From positions 496,001 through 560,000 of the forward strand of contig NZ_JMLQ01000002.1 in assembly GCF_000686025.1 (NCBI RefSeq): a DNA stretch of 64,000 nucleotides, given 5' to 3'. Under the pieces are notes generated by a model that saw only the letters and a list, made by a program, of their open reading frames with translations, was not told the DNA's origin and did no database searches. The stretch is from Rhodococcus sp. UNC23MFCrub1.1 (lineage in GTDB: Bacteria > Actinomycetota > Actinomycetes > Mycobacteriales > Mycobacteriaceae). Made by a program: the position numbers and the translations under genes. Shown here one piece after another: positions 7,398-16,315 of this stretch (the first letter of the stretch is position 1; every line of letters begins with the position of its first letter).

Positions 7398-9287
7398 CTA
7401 GCTGTCAGCAGTAACCCGAGCCGCCAGGAACGCTTCCGGATCGATCAGATCGGCCTGACCGACGATCGATCCCAGGTCGGCGATTCGCTCCACTCCGGTC
7501 AGCACCATCTCCTCCTCGACGGTCCCCTCGGCGTAGCCGTAGTAGCAGGTGGACGTCGTGTGGTTGTGGTCCTTGTCGATGCGGTTGGCGCGGCCCTCGA
7601 TCTGGCGGATATCGATGGGTGTCCACCGAGGGTCGTGGATCAGCGTCACCCGCGGCGCGAGCGTGGACGTCGTGCCTTCGGGCAGCAGCATCTCGTTGGT
7701 GTGCAGGTTGATGGCGCTCGTTGTGGTCGACACGATGACGGTCGCGTCCCCGGTTTGGAAGCGCCGGATCTCGGCCTCCTGCTCCGGACTGCTCATGCTT
7801 CCGTCGACCACCGCAACGGCAAGCCCGCTCTCGCGCAAGTCGTCGGCGAGAGCGGCGACGGACTCGCGGTAGAACATCGACACGAACACCTGGTTGCCGG
7901 CCTTCACCCACGTGCGCACTTGGTCGGCGGACGCGGGAATGCGGAGGTACGAACACTTCTGGCGGAACCGCAGCGTTGCAGCGCGAACACTCGGATTCTT
8001 CTGCAGCACCCGTTTGCCGCCGGACACCTTCCACATCGGCAGACCGACCTCCTTGCGATAGTCGACCCATGCGGAGTTGTACAGCCGCTTCTGCGCGGCG
8101 GTCAGTTCTTGCCCGAGCGGTTCACGTGGTGTGGGCGGGGACGGTCGCGAGATCGACCACGGCACAGCACCTCCCGACAACCACCCGTGCACGGCGGCGA
8201 TATCGCGCTCGCGACGGGCAGCATCCTCCGGCTCCCAGCGCCACGTGGCCAGCCCTGTCGACGCCTTGCCGGCCTTGATCGCGAAGCCGGACTCTTCGAG
8301 GAAGTTGGCCCACTTCACGGTGAGGGCGTAACCGAGCTGGTCGTCGTCGCCCACGATTTCGACGCCGCGTGACTGCTCGATCGCGCGCGCCATGTAGGCG
8401 AAGTGCAGCGGTTGATAGCCGGGCGTGGCAGACATCCACACGACCGACCGAGCGGCCTCCTGGTACCGCCACAGAATCTGCGACTGCTGGGACTCGATGT
8501 TCATCAGCGCATGGCACTCGTCGGCGATGACGACGTCGATCTCGAACCGGAGTTCACCGAGCGCGATGGTCCGCTTGTTCTGTGTCCGTTTGCGTTTACC
8601 CAGATCGGTCTCGGGCGGCACCGAGAGCAGCTTCTTCGTCGACTGGTACGTGATGAGGAGCCACCGTTTACGGTCGGACGGCTCGACGTCGGCCTCACTG
8701 TCCGCGATGGTGCGCCGCCACCCCGGCAGCGCACCCTTCGGCGCGACGACCAGCACGGTGCCGATCTCGGCAGCCGACATCTGCCGCACCGCTTCGCAGA
8801 CGGACAGTGTCTTGCCCAGACCCGTCGAGTCCATCTGCGCGAAGTAGGGGAAGCCCTCATCGAGGGCGGTGAGCTGGCGGCGCACCGACTCGAGCTGCGT
8901 CTCCCGTGGCTGCATCGACCGGGGCCGGACAGTCTCCGGTCGCCACGTCTCGTTCGCGTCGTCCTCGAGCCACCGCTGCAGGCTGTACGGGGTGGACTCG
9001 TACGGCTGCAGGTACTCGGGCAACTCGGTGCCGTAGTACGCGAACACTCGTGGGCCGGGGTACCAGCGCGCTCCCGCAGCACTCGCTGCGGAGCGTTCCT
9101 CGAAGGGAACGTCCAGCACCCACACGCGCTCGCCGGCGTCGGGCACGCGGAGGTCGGGAGCTGCGGTCTTCTTCGCGGGTGCGCGGCGCTTGGTCGGCTT
9201 CTTCGCGGTGCCGGCGAACTTCCGGGCTGCGCTGCTCTGCCCGGCCCTCACAGTGCGAGTCGTGGTGGAGCGTCTACGTGGTGGCAT
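7398..9287 (-). CDS. SNF2/DEAH-type helicase with DUF5710-like N-terminal domain
   Basis: About 629 aa. After a basic, low-complexity N-terminus (RRRSTTTRT, KKPTKRRAPAKK) comes a DUF5710-like segment (VLDVPFEERSAASAAGARWY, about 57-77). Helicase motifs follow: TGLGKT at 155-160, DECH near 256-259, MSATP (motif III) and QIEGRANRID (motif VI). It resembles the helicases of actinobacterial phages and SNF2-like ATPases. ATG 9287 is chosen because GGAGAGG lies eight bases upstream; the ATG at 9296 is too close to that site. A three-arm repeat lies about 120 bases upstream. No methylase or nuclease partner gene is adjacent, so a defence role is only a possibility. Confidence 0.8.
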   Translation of the reverse strand: MPPRRRSTTTRTVRAGQSSAARKFAGTAKKPTKRRAPAKKTAAPDLRVPDAGERVWVLDVPFEERSAASAAGARWYPGPRVFAYYGTELPEYLQPYESTPYSLQRWLEDDANETWRPETVRPRSMQPRETQLESVRRQLTALDEGFPYFAQMDSTGLGKTLSVCEAVRQMSAAEIGTVLVVAPKGALPGWRRTIADSEADVEPSDRKRWLLITYQSTKKLLSVPPETDLGKRKRTQNKRTIALGELRFEIDVVIADECHALMNIESQQSQILWRYQEAARSVVWMSATPGYQPLHFAYMARAIEQSRGVEIVGDDDQLGYALTVKWANFLEESGFAIKAGKASTGLATWRWEPEDAARRERDIAAVHGWLSGGAVPWSISRPSPPTPREPLGQELTAAQKRLYNSAWVDYRKEVGLPMWKVSGGKRVLQKNPSVRAATLRFRQKCSYLRIPASADQVRTWVKAGNQVFVSMFYRESVAALADDLRESGLAVAVVDGSMSSPEQEAEIRRFQTGDATVIVSTTTSAINLHTNEMLLPEGTTSTLAPRVTLIHDPRWTPIDIRQIEGRANRIDKDHNHTTSTCYYGYAEGTVEEEMVLTGVERIADLGSIVGQADLIDPEAFLAARVTADS

Positions 9288-9407
9288 CGGGAACATCCTC
9301 TCCGATCGCAACTGGTGGTCACGACAAGGGTCGTCGGCGGGAGTGGGGTCCTGTGCCGTGGGAACCAGGCACTGCCGAGAGTGGCATCGACGTCCGACAC
9401 CGTCGAC

Positions 9408-9464
9408 AAGGTTGGATACGACCGGGCCATATCCAACCTTGTGACCGTAAGGTGGGATATGGCC
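9408..9464. promoter_or_regulatory. Three-arm repeat with two mutually exclusive hairpins
   Basis: The arms are A AAGGTTGGATA (9408-9418), B its perfect complement TATCCAACCTT (9430-9440, extended GGCCA to the left), and C AAGGTGGGATATGGCC (9449-9464). C pairs with the extended B at 15 of 16 bases. B can pair with either A or C but not both, an arrangement used in attenuators. As DNA it is a triple operator. It lies in the 199-bp gap upstream of the helicase gene. Confidence 0.65.
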
Positions 9465-9486
9465 GAATCGCTACCGGCGAGCCGAG

Positions 9487-10860
9487 TCAGCTCGGAAGAG
9501 GGGCCAGACTGACGATCTCCGATCCTGACTGCAGGATTTGAGCGCCGCCCTCTCCACCGATCATAGTTTCAGGGCTGAGACGCTCGCCCTCCCTGAAATT
9601 CTCCAGAGGGGCGGTCCACACCACATCGCCGGAGTGCAGATCGACGGCCACGAGATCGCTTTCGCGCACTGCGATCATCACGTCACCGTCCGTTCCGACC
9701 GGCGAGAATGACTCTGCTTCCCACAGCTCTTCACCCGTGATCATGTCGAGTCCGATCATGGACGACTCGCCGGACAGGATCCCGACATCACCGATCACCG
9801 ACTGCAACGCGCCGTACGTGCTCGCTTCGTTGTAGTCATCCGCGGGACGATCGACGATCAGCTTGTCGTTGCTCCAACGCTTCTCGCCGGTCGTGCGGTC
9901 ATAGGCGGCGTCACCGAGAACGAAGGGCACGGATTCGTCCGTCGGCTCGTCGATGGTCAGGTACGTCGGCACCTGGTTCGCCGACTCGACGAGTACGTCT
10001 CCTGTGCGTGAGTAGGCGATGCCGCCCACCGGCTCGTAGGAATCGCAGTCCAGCCGTGAGCCGATAACGACGTCGCCGAGCGTTCTGTAGCCGCCGGAGA
10101 AGCAATCGTCCAGTACGTCGGAGGCCCAGATCTGCTCGCCCGTCTCAGGATCGAATGTCGAGAAGCCGCCGCCGACATCGAAGCGCCCAGTGCCGTCGGC
10201 GACTGCGAGCTGATCCGCATACTGGTCCTCCCAGCCGGCCCACGCCTGCAGGGGAGCCGTCCAGTCGGCGGACAGATCGTCCACAGTTCCGCGATGTAAG
10301 GTGACGTCCGCGTCTTCCAGGTTGCCGCTGGTCGTATAGATGTGTCCGTTCGAGACTGTCATGGCGAACGTATCCGACGTATCCCCGTGCGTCGCGGACT
10401 CGCCGGTCGTGAGATCGAAGGTGCGAAGCGTCGCGTCTTCGGCGTAACTCGGTGTGATGCAGACCAACTGGTTATCGATGGGCTGTTCCGCACACGACTG
10501 CAGGTCCGTCGCCGGCACCGACCACTCGAGTGCGCCCGACACGATGTCGATCGACATCAGTCGCGCCTCCGTCGAGGGTCCTTCCGAGTCCACGACGGCG
10601 GCGATGGTCAGGAGGTGGTCATCGATTCGGATCGACCCCGCTGCGTAGGGATACATCGACCCCGCTCGCGGGTCGGCGAAACGGGCGCCGTCGAGTCCGC
10701 TGTCCGCCGCGTCCAGGGTCCACGCAACCCCCGGTGCCGAGGCAGACGCGTCGGTGATGCGCTTGACGGTCGTCGTTCGGTCCTGAGTGACCACGACGAC
10801 GGCAGCTGCGACAGAGACGGCAGCGACGGTTCCCGCGACGATCAGACGTGTGTGCATCAT
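9487..10860 (-). CDS. Membrane-anchored PQQ-like beta-propeller protein
   Basis: 457 aa. An N-terminal hydrophobic segment (LIVAGTVAAVSVAAAVVVV) serves as signal anchor or uncleaved signal. The rest consists of PQQ-like/WD-type repeats with recurring DxxTGExxW-type motifs (FDPETGEQIWASD, YDRTTGEKRWSND, LDMITGEELWEAE, VDLHSGDVVWTAP), which predict a beta-propeller of about seven to eight blades outside the membrane. No PQQ-enzyme catalytic residues are evident, so it is likely a binding or scaffolding protein. Its ATG overlaps the stop of the upstream gene (ATGA), indicating translational coupling. Confidence 0.75.
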   Translation of the reverse strand: MMHTRLIVAGTVAAVSVAAAVVVVTQDRTTTVKRITDASASAPGVAWTLDAADSGLDGARFADPRAGSMYPYAAGSIRIDDHLLTIAAVVDSEGPSTEARLMSIDIVSGALEWSVPATDLQSCAEQPIDNQLVCITPSYAEDATLRTFDLTTGESATHGDTSDTFAMTVSNGHIYTTSGNLEDADVTLHRGTVDDLSADWTAPLQAWAGWEDQYADQLAVADGTGRFDVGGGFSTFDPETGEQIWASDVLDDCFSGGYRTLGDVVIGSRLDCDSYEPVGGIAYSRTGDVLVESANQVPTYLTIDEPTDESVPFVLGDAAYDRTTGEKRWSNDKLIVDRPADDYNEASTYGALQSVIGDVGILSGESSMIGLDMITGEELWEAESFSPVGTDGDVMIAVRESDLVAVDLHSGDVVWTAPLENFREGERLSPETMIGGEGGAQILQSGSEIVSLAPLPS

Positions 10861-12065
10861 TGGGAGATCAACTCCGGGGTGCGGGCGATGCGCTCGAGCT
10901 CCGCGGTGTCCCAGGGGTTCTCGGTGGCGAGTGTGATGCCCAGGCCCGACGCGGTGGTGATCGACACCACCGTGCCGGTCTCGATCGGTATGGGACTGAG
11001 CACCTGCGGTTCTTCCTGCAGTAGCTCCGGCCGCACCGGGCTCCCGACAGTGACGGTCAGTCGGCCGGCAGCGCTGTTCACGACCTGACAGACTCCGTCA
11101 CCGTACGGGCTGGAATGTAATGCTCCCAAGGGTGGAACCGGGGCGAGAGCTCCGGTGTCCGCCCGGCCCAGCGCCGCGTTCAGGGAATCCACGACGGGCG
11201 CGGTGAAGTCGGTTGCGACTCCGTCGGTGCCCGGGTACGACGTGCATTCGGAGATGTTGCCCGGCGTCCCCGGGGGCGCAGGTGTGGACGTCACGAACGC
11301 TGGGTCGGTCGCGATGCGGACCAACGAGTCGATCGAGATCGGCAAGGCGTCCTCAGTACCTGGCGCCGACGCGTAGGCATGGATCCACGATCCGTCCGTG
11401 CGGTAGACGCTGGCGCTCCGCATGGAGGTCCGAGCACCGTCGACTTCCTGCCACGTGTCCCGGGTGTCCACCACGGTGCCATCGCTGAGCGACTCACGTT
11501 TGTCCAACGCGCCCGCGACGCATGGAGGGATGCCCTCGGTTCGGCGAGAAACGCCGACGCCGATGTATCCGGACCGGTCTCCCTGCACGACATCGAGCAG
11601 TGCCGAGGTGGTATCGAACTGCTCTTCTTCGGGCACGTTCTCGTACACCGGGATCGGTTCGAAGTAGGGAAGCCTGCTCTGGCCGATACTGAGATCCGCC
11701 GGCAGAGCTTTGAGAAGCGCCTTCGACATGAGGTGCGCTTTCGGACCGGAGAACCATGGCGCTGCCGGATTGTCGTAGGACGACTCTCCTCCGCTCACCA
11801 CGCTGAAATAGCGCGCGTCCACAGGGGGATCCACCGTGTCGCAGCCCGGAATGGTCGTCGGGTACTCGACGTCGGGCGTCACCAGATCGACATCGGGCAC
11901 CACTGGGGGAGCAGTCGTCTCGACCGGAGTCACCGGCTGCACCGTCAGCTCCGGTTCCTCCGGCGGGGTTGTCACACCGGCAACGACGATGCCGACCGCG
12001 ACGATGGACACGACGACGAACGTAGACATCAGCGTGTCGTGGCGTGGCGGTGTCTTCTCGTCCAT
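10857..12065 (-). CDS. Membrane-anchored hypothetical protein
   Basis: 402 aa. After a short cytosolic tail, one transmembrane helix (TFVVVSIVAVGIVVAGV, about 15-31) is followed by a proline/threonine/valine-rich linker (to about residue 70) and a soluble extracytoplasmic domain with several cysteines. I know no named family. It is translationally coupled to the beta-propeller protein, so the two probably act together at the cell surface. The frame is ordinary in codon use, which supports it being real. Confidence 0.65.
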   Translation of the reverse strand: MDEKTPPRHDTLMSTFVVVSIVAVGIVVAGVTTPPEEPELTVQPVTPVETTAPPVVPDVDLVTPDVEYPTTIPGCDTVDPPVDARYFSVVSGGESSYDNPAAPWFSGPKAHLMSKALLKALPADLSIGQSRLPYFEPIPVYENVPEEEQFDTTSALLDVVQGDRSGYIGVGVSRRTEGIPPCVAGALDKRESLSDGTVVDTRDTWQEVDGARTSMRSASVYRTDGSWIHAYASAPGTEDALPISIDSLVRIATDPAFVTSTPAPPGTPGNISECTSYPGTDGVATDFTAPVVDSLNAALGRADTGALAPVPPLGALHSSPYGDGVCQVVNSAAGRLTVTVGSPVRPELLQEEPQVLSPIPIETGTVVSITTASGLGITLATENPWDTAELERIARTPELISQ

Positions 12066-12321
12066 GGCTCGCTTCTCGCTCGGCTGTGTGAGGACGCCCC
12101 TTCATACCACTCGTACTGTTTATGACGCTCGGCGACGAGTCCATGCATGCCTTCAGAGCTCGGACCTCACTTTTTCGGCGCGTGAAACTCGATGCAATTA
12201 CGCAATCAGTCACAGGTGAATCCACCTGCTCTCGTGGAACATGGGTTGTCGGTGCCCACTGCTATGTTGATGTTGCCTCCACTCGGACGGCAACCCCCTC
12301 ATTTTTCTCACCGGGAGACGC
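12066..12321. promoter_or_regulatory. Divergent promoter region
   Basis: 256 bp between the membrane-protein pair (minus) and the nucleotidase gene (plus). It is noticeably richer in A/T than its surroundings near 12170-12210. A short hairpin CAGGTG-AATC-CACCTG lies at 12213-12228. No operator can be assigned to a regulator. Confidence 0.4.
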
Positions 12322-12792
12322 ATGCCTGAAAAGAAGAAGATTCTGTACGTCGACCTCGACAACACGCTCGTCGATTTCCAATCCGGGATCGACCGGTTGC
12401 ATCCGTCGGAGATCGTGGGTTTCGAGAACGACCTGGACGAGGTTCCGCGCATCTTCTCGCTGATGGATCCGATCAAGGGCGCGTTGGACGCATACGCCCT
12501 GCTCGCCGAACATTTCGACACCTACATCCTGTCCACTGCACCATGGAAGAACGCCCAGGCGTGGCACGACAAGGTCAAGTGGGTGCAGTGGCACCTGGGC
12601 TACGAGTCGGGGTCGGTGGCCTACAAGCGCCTCATCCTCTCCCACCACAAGAACCTCAACCGGGGAGATTTCCTGGTGGATGATCGACGTGCCAACGGTG
12701 CAGAGACATTCGAGGGTGAGCTGATCCCGTTCGGTACCGAGAAATTCGCCACCTGGGACGACGTGACCAACTATCTTCTCCCGCTGGCTTGA
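12322..12792 (+). CDS. 5'(3')-deoxyribonucleotidase, NT5C type (HAD family)
   Basis: 156 aa. The HAD motif I DLDNTLVDF lies near residues 11-19, with the nucleophile and acid/base aspartates separated by one residue. YILSTAPWKN is motif II, and FLVDDRRANGAETFEG contains the motif IV acidic pair. This matches the NT5C-type nucleotidases that dephosphorylate deoxynucleoside monophosphates. It overlaps the next gene by four bases (TTGA), so the two are likely coupled. Confidence 0.8.
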   Translation: MPEKKKILYVDLDNTLVDFQSGIDRLHPSEIVGFENDLDEVPRIFSLMDPIKGALDAYALLAEHFDTYILSTAPWKNAQAWHDKVKWVQWHLGYESGSVAYKRLILSHHKNLNRGDFLVDDRRANGAETFEGELIPFGTEKFATWDDVTNYLLPLA

Positions 12793-13529
12793 CCGGCGAG
12801 GACGGCCTGTTCGCCACTGCGGCACTTCTCAGCAGGACGGGCGACCTGGATGAGTCGAGCGCACCCACCCCGTGGCTGGTGAGGCAAGTCCTTGCATCGC
12901 AGCACGATGTCGAGCAGTTGGCCCACTGGACGTCGTCGACGGTGATCGACGACAACGTGCAGGCACCGGTGTTCGACGAGGCGACCTTCGCCTGGCTCCA
13001 CAGAGGGCTGACCGATGTCTACGACTTCCCCATCGGCCATGCGGGACTGATGCACACGTACGGCTACCTGCTGTCGACAGTGGTCACCCCGTACGGACTG
13101 AAACGTCAGAGGTGGCTCACGAGCGACCTGGCCGTCGCCTTTGGCAAGGAGCCCACTTGCCTTCAGCCGACGGCATCCGAGACCCCTCTGATGGAGCGCG
13201 TCGCATCCACGGTCCTGCCGGCGCTCAGCGATCCGGTCGGAACCACACGAGTCGTCCTCGCCTTCGACGAGGTGGTCGACACCGCCAACGCGATGCGCAC
13301 CGTCTACGTCGCCGATCCCCTAAGCGGTTCGACCGCAGTCGTGTACGGACTGGTGACGAGTTCGACGGCCCAGATCGTCTCGACCTTCCCCGTCCAGCCC
13401 CTGACAGAAGAGTGGGCGCGGACTCGACTGAGTGAGCCGACCCGGTACCGCTTCAACTACGCCCCACCCGCAGCTCCACCGGGGAGTGCCTTCGAGGGGT
13501 CCACGGACCTCCTGGTCTCCCGCGTCTGA
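12789..13529 (+). CDS. Hypothetical protein, 246 aa
   Basis: I do not recognise the family. The frame begins with TTG 12789, overlapping the nucleotidase stop, and continues 246 codons with normal high-GC codon use. It lacks a signal peptide or transmembrane segment. Visible features are ASQHDVEQLAHW near the N-terminus, DFPIGHAGLMHTYGYLLSTV in the middle and a proline-rich C-terminal part (FNYAPPAAPPGSAFEGSTD). A later in-frame start cannot be excluded. Coupling to the nucleotidase suggests a linked function. Confidence 0.55.
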   Translation: MTGEDGLFATAALLSRTGDLDESSAPTPWLVRQVLASQHDVEQLAHWTSSTVIDDNVQAPVFDEATFAWLHRGLTDVYDFPIGHAGLMHTYGYLLSTVVTPYGLKRQRWLTSDLAVAFGKEPTCLQPTASETPLMERVASTVLPALSDPVGTTRVVLAFDEVVDTANAMRTVYVADPLSGSTAVVYGLVTSSTAQIVSTFPVQPLTEEWARTRLSEPTRYRFNYAPPAAPPGSAFEGSTDLLVSRV

Positions 13530-13541
13530 CGTTCGCGTCAG
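13526..13541. terminator. UUCG-capped hairpin between convergent genes
   Basis: CTGACG-TTCG-CGTCAG forms a 6-bp stem with a stable TTCG tetraloop and overlaps the stop codons of both converging genes (TGA 13527-13529 and, on the other strand, 13538-13540). It could end transcription from both sides. Confidence 0.6.
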
Positions 13542-15163
13542 CCGACCTCGACGACCTCCAGCGCACCGTCCGCATGCGACCCGCGCAGCCGCTTCTTGTC
13601 GAACTTGCCGACACTCGTCTTCGGCACCTCGTCGATGAAGGTCCAGCGTTCCGGCAACTGCCAGTGCGCAACTCGGCCGTCGAGGAAGTCGCGGAGCTCC
13701 TCCGCGGTCACGGTCTGACCCTCGCGCACGACGACGGCGACGAGTGGTCGCTCGTCCCACTTCTCGTCGGGCACACCGATGACCGCGGCCTCGCGCACAG
13801 CGGAATGCTCCATGACGTGGTTCTCGAGCTCGACGGACGAGATCCATTCCCCACCGGACTTGATGATGTCCTTCGACCGGTCCGTCAGCGTCAGGTATCC
13901 GCCCTCGGAGATGGTGCCGACATCGCCGGTCCGCAGCCACCCGTCGTCGAACTTGTCGGACGCGTCGCTGCGGTAGTAGCTGCCCGTGATCCACGGCCCG
14001 CGCACCTCGAGTTCGCCGACGTGCGTGCCGTCCCACGGCAGGACGGTGCCCGAATCGTCGACCAGGCGAGCGCGGACAGCGGACACGAAACGTCCCTGAG
14101 TGCAACGCAAGTCGAACTCGTCCTCCGGAGACAGTCCGACGTCGGGGCGCCCGGACGTGCCGAGCGGCGACGTCTCCGTCATGCCCCACGCCTGGGAGAT
14201 GGGTACGCCGTACTTCTCGTGGAACGCCCGCATCAGGCTGGGCGGGCAGGCGCTGCCGCCCACGGTGACGTCGCGCAGGCTCGACAGGTCCGCCGGGTGG
14301 TCCTCGAGGTGGGCGAGCAGTGCCTGCCAGATGGTGGGGACAGCGGCGGCTGCGGTGGGTCGCAGCGTCGTCATCATCTCTGCCAGAGGCGCCGGTTGCA
14401 GGAAGCGATCCGGCATGATGAGCGACGCCCCCACCATCAGCGCGGCGTACGGCAGTCCCCAGGACATGGCGTGGAACATCGGCACGATGGCGAGCACGGT
14501 GTCCGACTGCGCGAGCGCCATGGCATCGGTCATGCAGACCTGCATCGAGTGCAGCCAAATCGATCGGTGCGAGTAGACGACGCCTTTCGGGTCACCGGTG
14601 GTGCCCGAGGTGTAACACATTGCTGCAGCGGATCGTTCGTCGAGCTCGGGCCAGTCGTACTCGTCGGGGTGGCCTGCGAGCACGTCCTCGTAGCCGAGCA
14701 CCTCGATGTGGTCCGGTGCCTGCACCTGTGCGGGGTCGGCGCCCACGACGACGAGGTGCCGCACGGTCGTCATGGTCGGCAGGAGCGGCGTCAGCAGGGG
14801 GAGCAGACTGGCGTCGGCGATGATGACGCTGTCCTCGGCGTGCTCGACGATGTACGTGAGCTGCTCGGGGAACAGGCGGATGTTCAGCGTGTGCAGCACG
14901 GCACCCATGGCCGGCACGGCCATGTAGGCCTCCATGTGCTGCGAGTTGTTCCACATGAAGGTTGCGACGCGCTGGTCCCCGTCGATCCCGAGCGCTCGAA
15001 GACCGTGGGCGAGTCTGGCGGCGCGTCGACCGAGCTCGGCGAACGTGATGTTCGACGGCCCCGCCTCGCTCCACGTGGTGATCGTCGCCGATGCGTGCAT
15101 CGACGTGCCGTATCGAACGAGCTGGCCGATGGACAACGGGGTGTCCTGCATGGTGCTCTTCAT
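13538..15163 (-). CDS. Fatty-acyl-CoA synthetase (AMP-binding)
   Basis: 541 aa, the normal length for medium/long-chain acyl-CoA ligases. The P-loop-like motif [16 protein letters not shown] lies near 190, with later [10 protein letters not shown], the hinge region [16 protein letters not shown], and the C-terminal catalytic lysine in [13 protein letters not shown]. It activates a carboxylic acid to acyl-AMP and then acyl-CoA. The substrate chain length is unknown. It is followed on the same strand, 87 bases upstream, by an acyl-CoA thioesterase-like gene. Confidence 0.85.
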   Translation of the reverse strand: MKSTMQDTPLSIGQLVRYGTSMHASATITTWSEAGPSNITFAELGRRAARLAHGLRALGIDGDQRVATFMWNNSQHMEAYMAVPAMGAVLHTLNIRLFPEQLTYIVEHAEDSVIIADASLLPLLTPLLPTMTTVRHLVVVGADPAQVQAPDHIEVLGYEDVLAGHPDEYDWPELDERSAAAMCYTSGTTGDPKGVVYSHRSIWLHSMQVCMTDAMALAQSDTVLAIVPMFHAMSWGLPYAALMVGASLIMPDRFLQPAPLAEMMTTLRPTAAAAVPTIWQALLAHLEDHPADLSSLRDVTVGGSACPPSLMRAFHEKYGVPISQAWGMTETSPLGTSGRPDVGLSPEDEFDLRCTQGRFVSAVRARLVDDSGTVLPWDGTHVGELEVRGPWITGSYYRSDASDKFDDGWLRTGDVGTISEGGYLTLTDRSKDIIKSGGEWISSVELENHVMEHSAVREAAVIGVPDEKWDERPLVAVVVREGQTVTAEELRDFLDGRVAHWQLPERWTFIDEVPKTSVGKFDKKRLRGSHADGALEVVEVG

Positions 15164-15250
15164 GACTCTCCTGCTGGTCGATCCGCGAGGCGCACGACCT
15201 ACGTGCCCTGTGTCACATTGTGCACACTGCGGCTCGGCAGGGACCCGATA

Positions 15251-16057
15251 TCAGTCCTTGTAGTAGACGACCTGGTGTCCGGTGGCGAGGAGAGTGCCGC
15301 TGGTGCTCCACAGCTCGGCGGTCTGGTCGAAGTAGCCCTGATGGAATCGTCGTGCGTGCGCGGTCCCGAGGACGTACCCGTCGGACTGCGCCGCCAGATC
15401 CTCCGCCGTCGCGAAGTAGTGCACGGTGAGCGAGATGGTTCCGGCGGCGACGTACTTCCCGCGCCGCTGGAAGACCCGCGGGTAGAAGATATCGCTCATC
15501 GACGTCAGGGACGCGAAGTCCATCGGGCGCGGGGGAGAGTCCCGGACCCACAGCGTCGCAACGGAATCGGCGGACTCTGTCTCGGTCAATGCGCCGGCGG
15601 TGAACCGCATCTCGTAGTTGTTCGCCCAGGCGATGAACTCGGGGAAGTCGATCGTGTCGACGTCCGCGGGGTCGGGCATCGCGGGCGGCGACGACTCGAG
15701 GGCGTCCCAGGTGGTGCGGCGCGTACCGAAGACCGCGGTCGCGGTGGTGGCGACCGTGCCGTCCTGGCTCAGTTCCAGGTACCAGTGCTGGTTGCTGCGA
15801 TTCGTCCGCACGGCGCGAGTGGAGATCTCGAACTCGCCCTCGGCGATGGGCCCCGCGAAGTTCACGGTCAGCGTCACCGGGTCGCCCAGTCGGTCGGGAT
15901 GAAGCTCGACGGCCCGGACCAGCGTCGCGGCGGTGAGCCCGCCGAAGGGGCCGACCATGTTGTTGTACGGCGCGGAGGTCCGGCCGCGGTAGCGACCGTC
16001 GCCCAGAGGCTCGAGGGTGAGGCCGTCGTCGAAGGCGTGCGATCCGGGGTGAGTCAT
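15251..16057 (-). CDS. Acyl-CoA thioesterase-like protein (double hot-dog)
   Basis: 268 aa. The pattern NNMVGPFGGLTAATLVRAVE near residue 35, VTLTVNFAGPIAEGEFEI, and a second hot-dog half (SLTVHYFATAEDLAAQ, ending GTLLATGHQVVYYKD) is that of TesB-like or thioesterase-superfamily proteins in Mycobacteriales. They hydrolyse acyl-CoA. ATG 16057 (MTHPGSHAFDDG) is chosen because the longer frame runs into an upstream region with a palindromic operator. The gene diverges from the sugar ABC operon. Confidence 0.75.
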   Translation of the reverse strand: MTHPGSHAFDDGLTLEPLGDGRYRGRTSAPYNNMVGPFGGLTAATLVRAVELHPDRLGDPVTLTVNFAGPIAEGEFEISTRAVRTNRSNQHWYLELSQDGTVATTATAVFGTRRTTWDALESSPPAMPDPADVDTIDFPEFIAWANNYEMRFTAGALTETESADSVATLWVRDSPPRPMDFASLTSMSDIFYPRVFQRRGKYVAAGTISLTVHYFATAEDLAAQSDGYVLGTAHARRFHQGYFDQTAELWSTSGTLLATGHQVVYYKD

Positions 16058-16315
16058 GAGTCGTCCTGATTCGGTAGTTGTATGCACAGAAGCATAACGG
16101 TGGTCTGAGCGGGGTGGTGACACCGCGGATCGACTCGCGGACTCTGTTAGCGCTAACACATCGCAAAGTCCAGTTCGGAGGACCCGTTGACATCGTCGAT
16201 GTTATCGCTCACACTCGCTGGGCGGTGTGATTCACACCACTCGACAGCAGCATGATCCGCAGCACGGCGAATCGAATGCCGGCCCTGCCGACCAGCCACC
16301 ACCCGAGGAGACACG
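16058..16315. promoter_or_regulatory. Promoter region of the monosaccharide ABC operon
   Basis: 258 bp. It holds the LacI-type palindrome at 16145-16158, a TTGACA -35-like hexamer at 16187-16192, and a second perfect odd palindrome GGTGTGA-T-TCACACC at 16224-16238. A ribosome site (GAGGAGA) precedes the ATG at 16316. Confidence 0.6.
16145..16158. promoter_or_regulatory. LacI-type operator
   Basis: TGTTAGCGCTAACA is a perfect 14-bp palindrome with the central CG step typical of LacI/GalR-family operators. It lies 170 bp before the first gene of an operon that itself ends with a LacI-family regulator (20392-21402), the obvious ligand-sensing partner. Confidence 0.75.

Noticed and set aside
15196..15236. 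Imperfect dyad near TGTGTCACATTGTGCACA
   Set aside because: Arms are short and the match to known operators is poor; the region is only the 87-bp gap upstream of the acyl-CoA ligase.
13574..16069. 831-codon plus-strand frame antisense to the acyl-CoA ligase and thioesterase
   Set aside because: A G/C-bias shadow; composition is His/Arg/Val-rich without domains, while the opposite strand encodes two clear enzymes.
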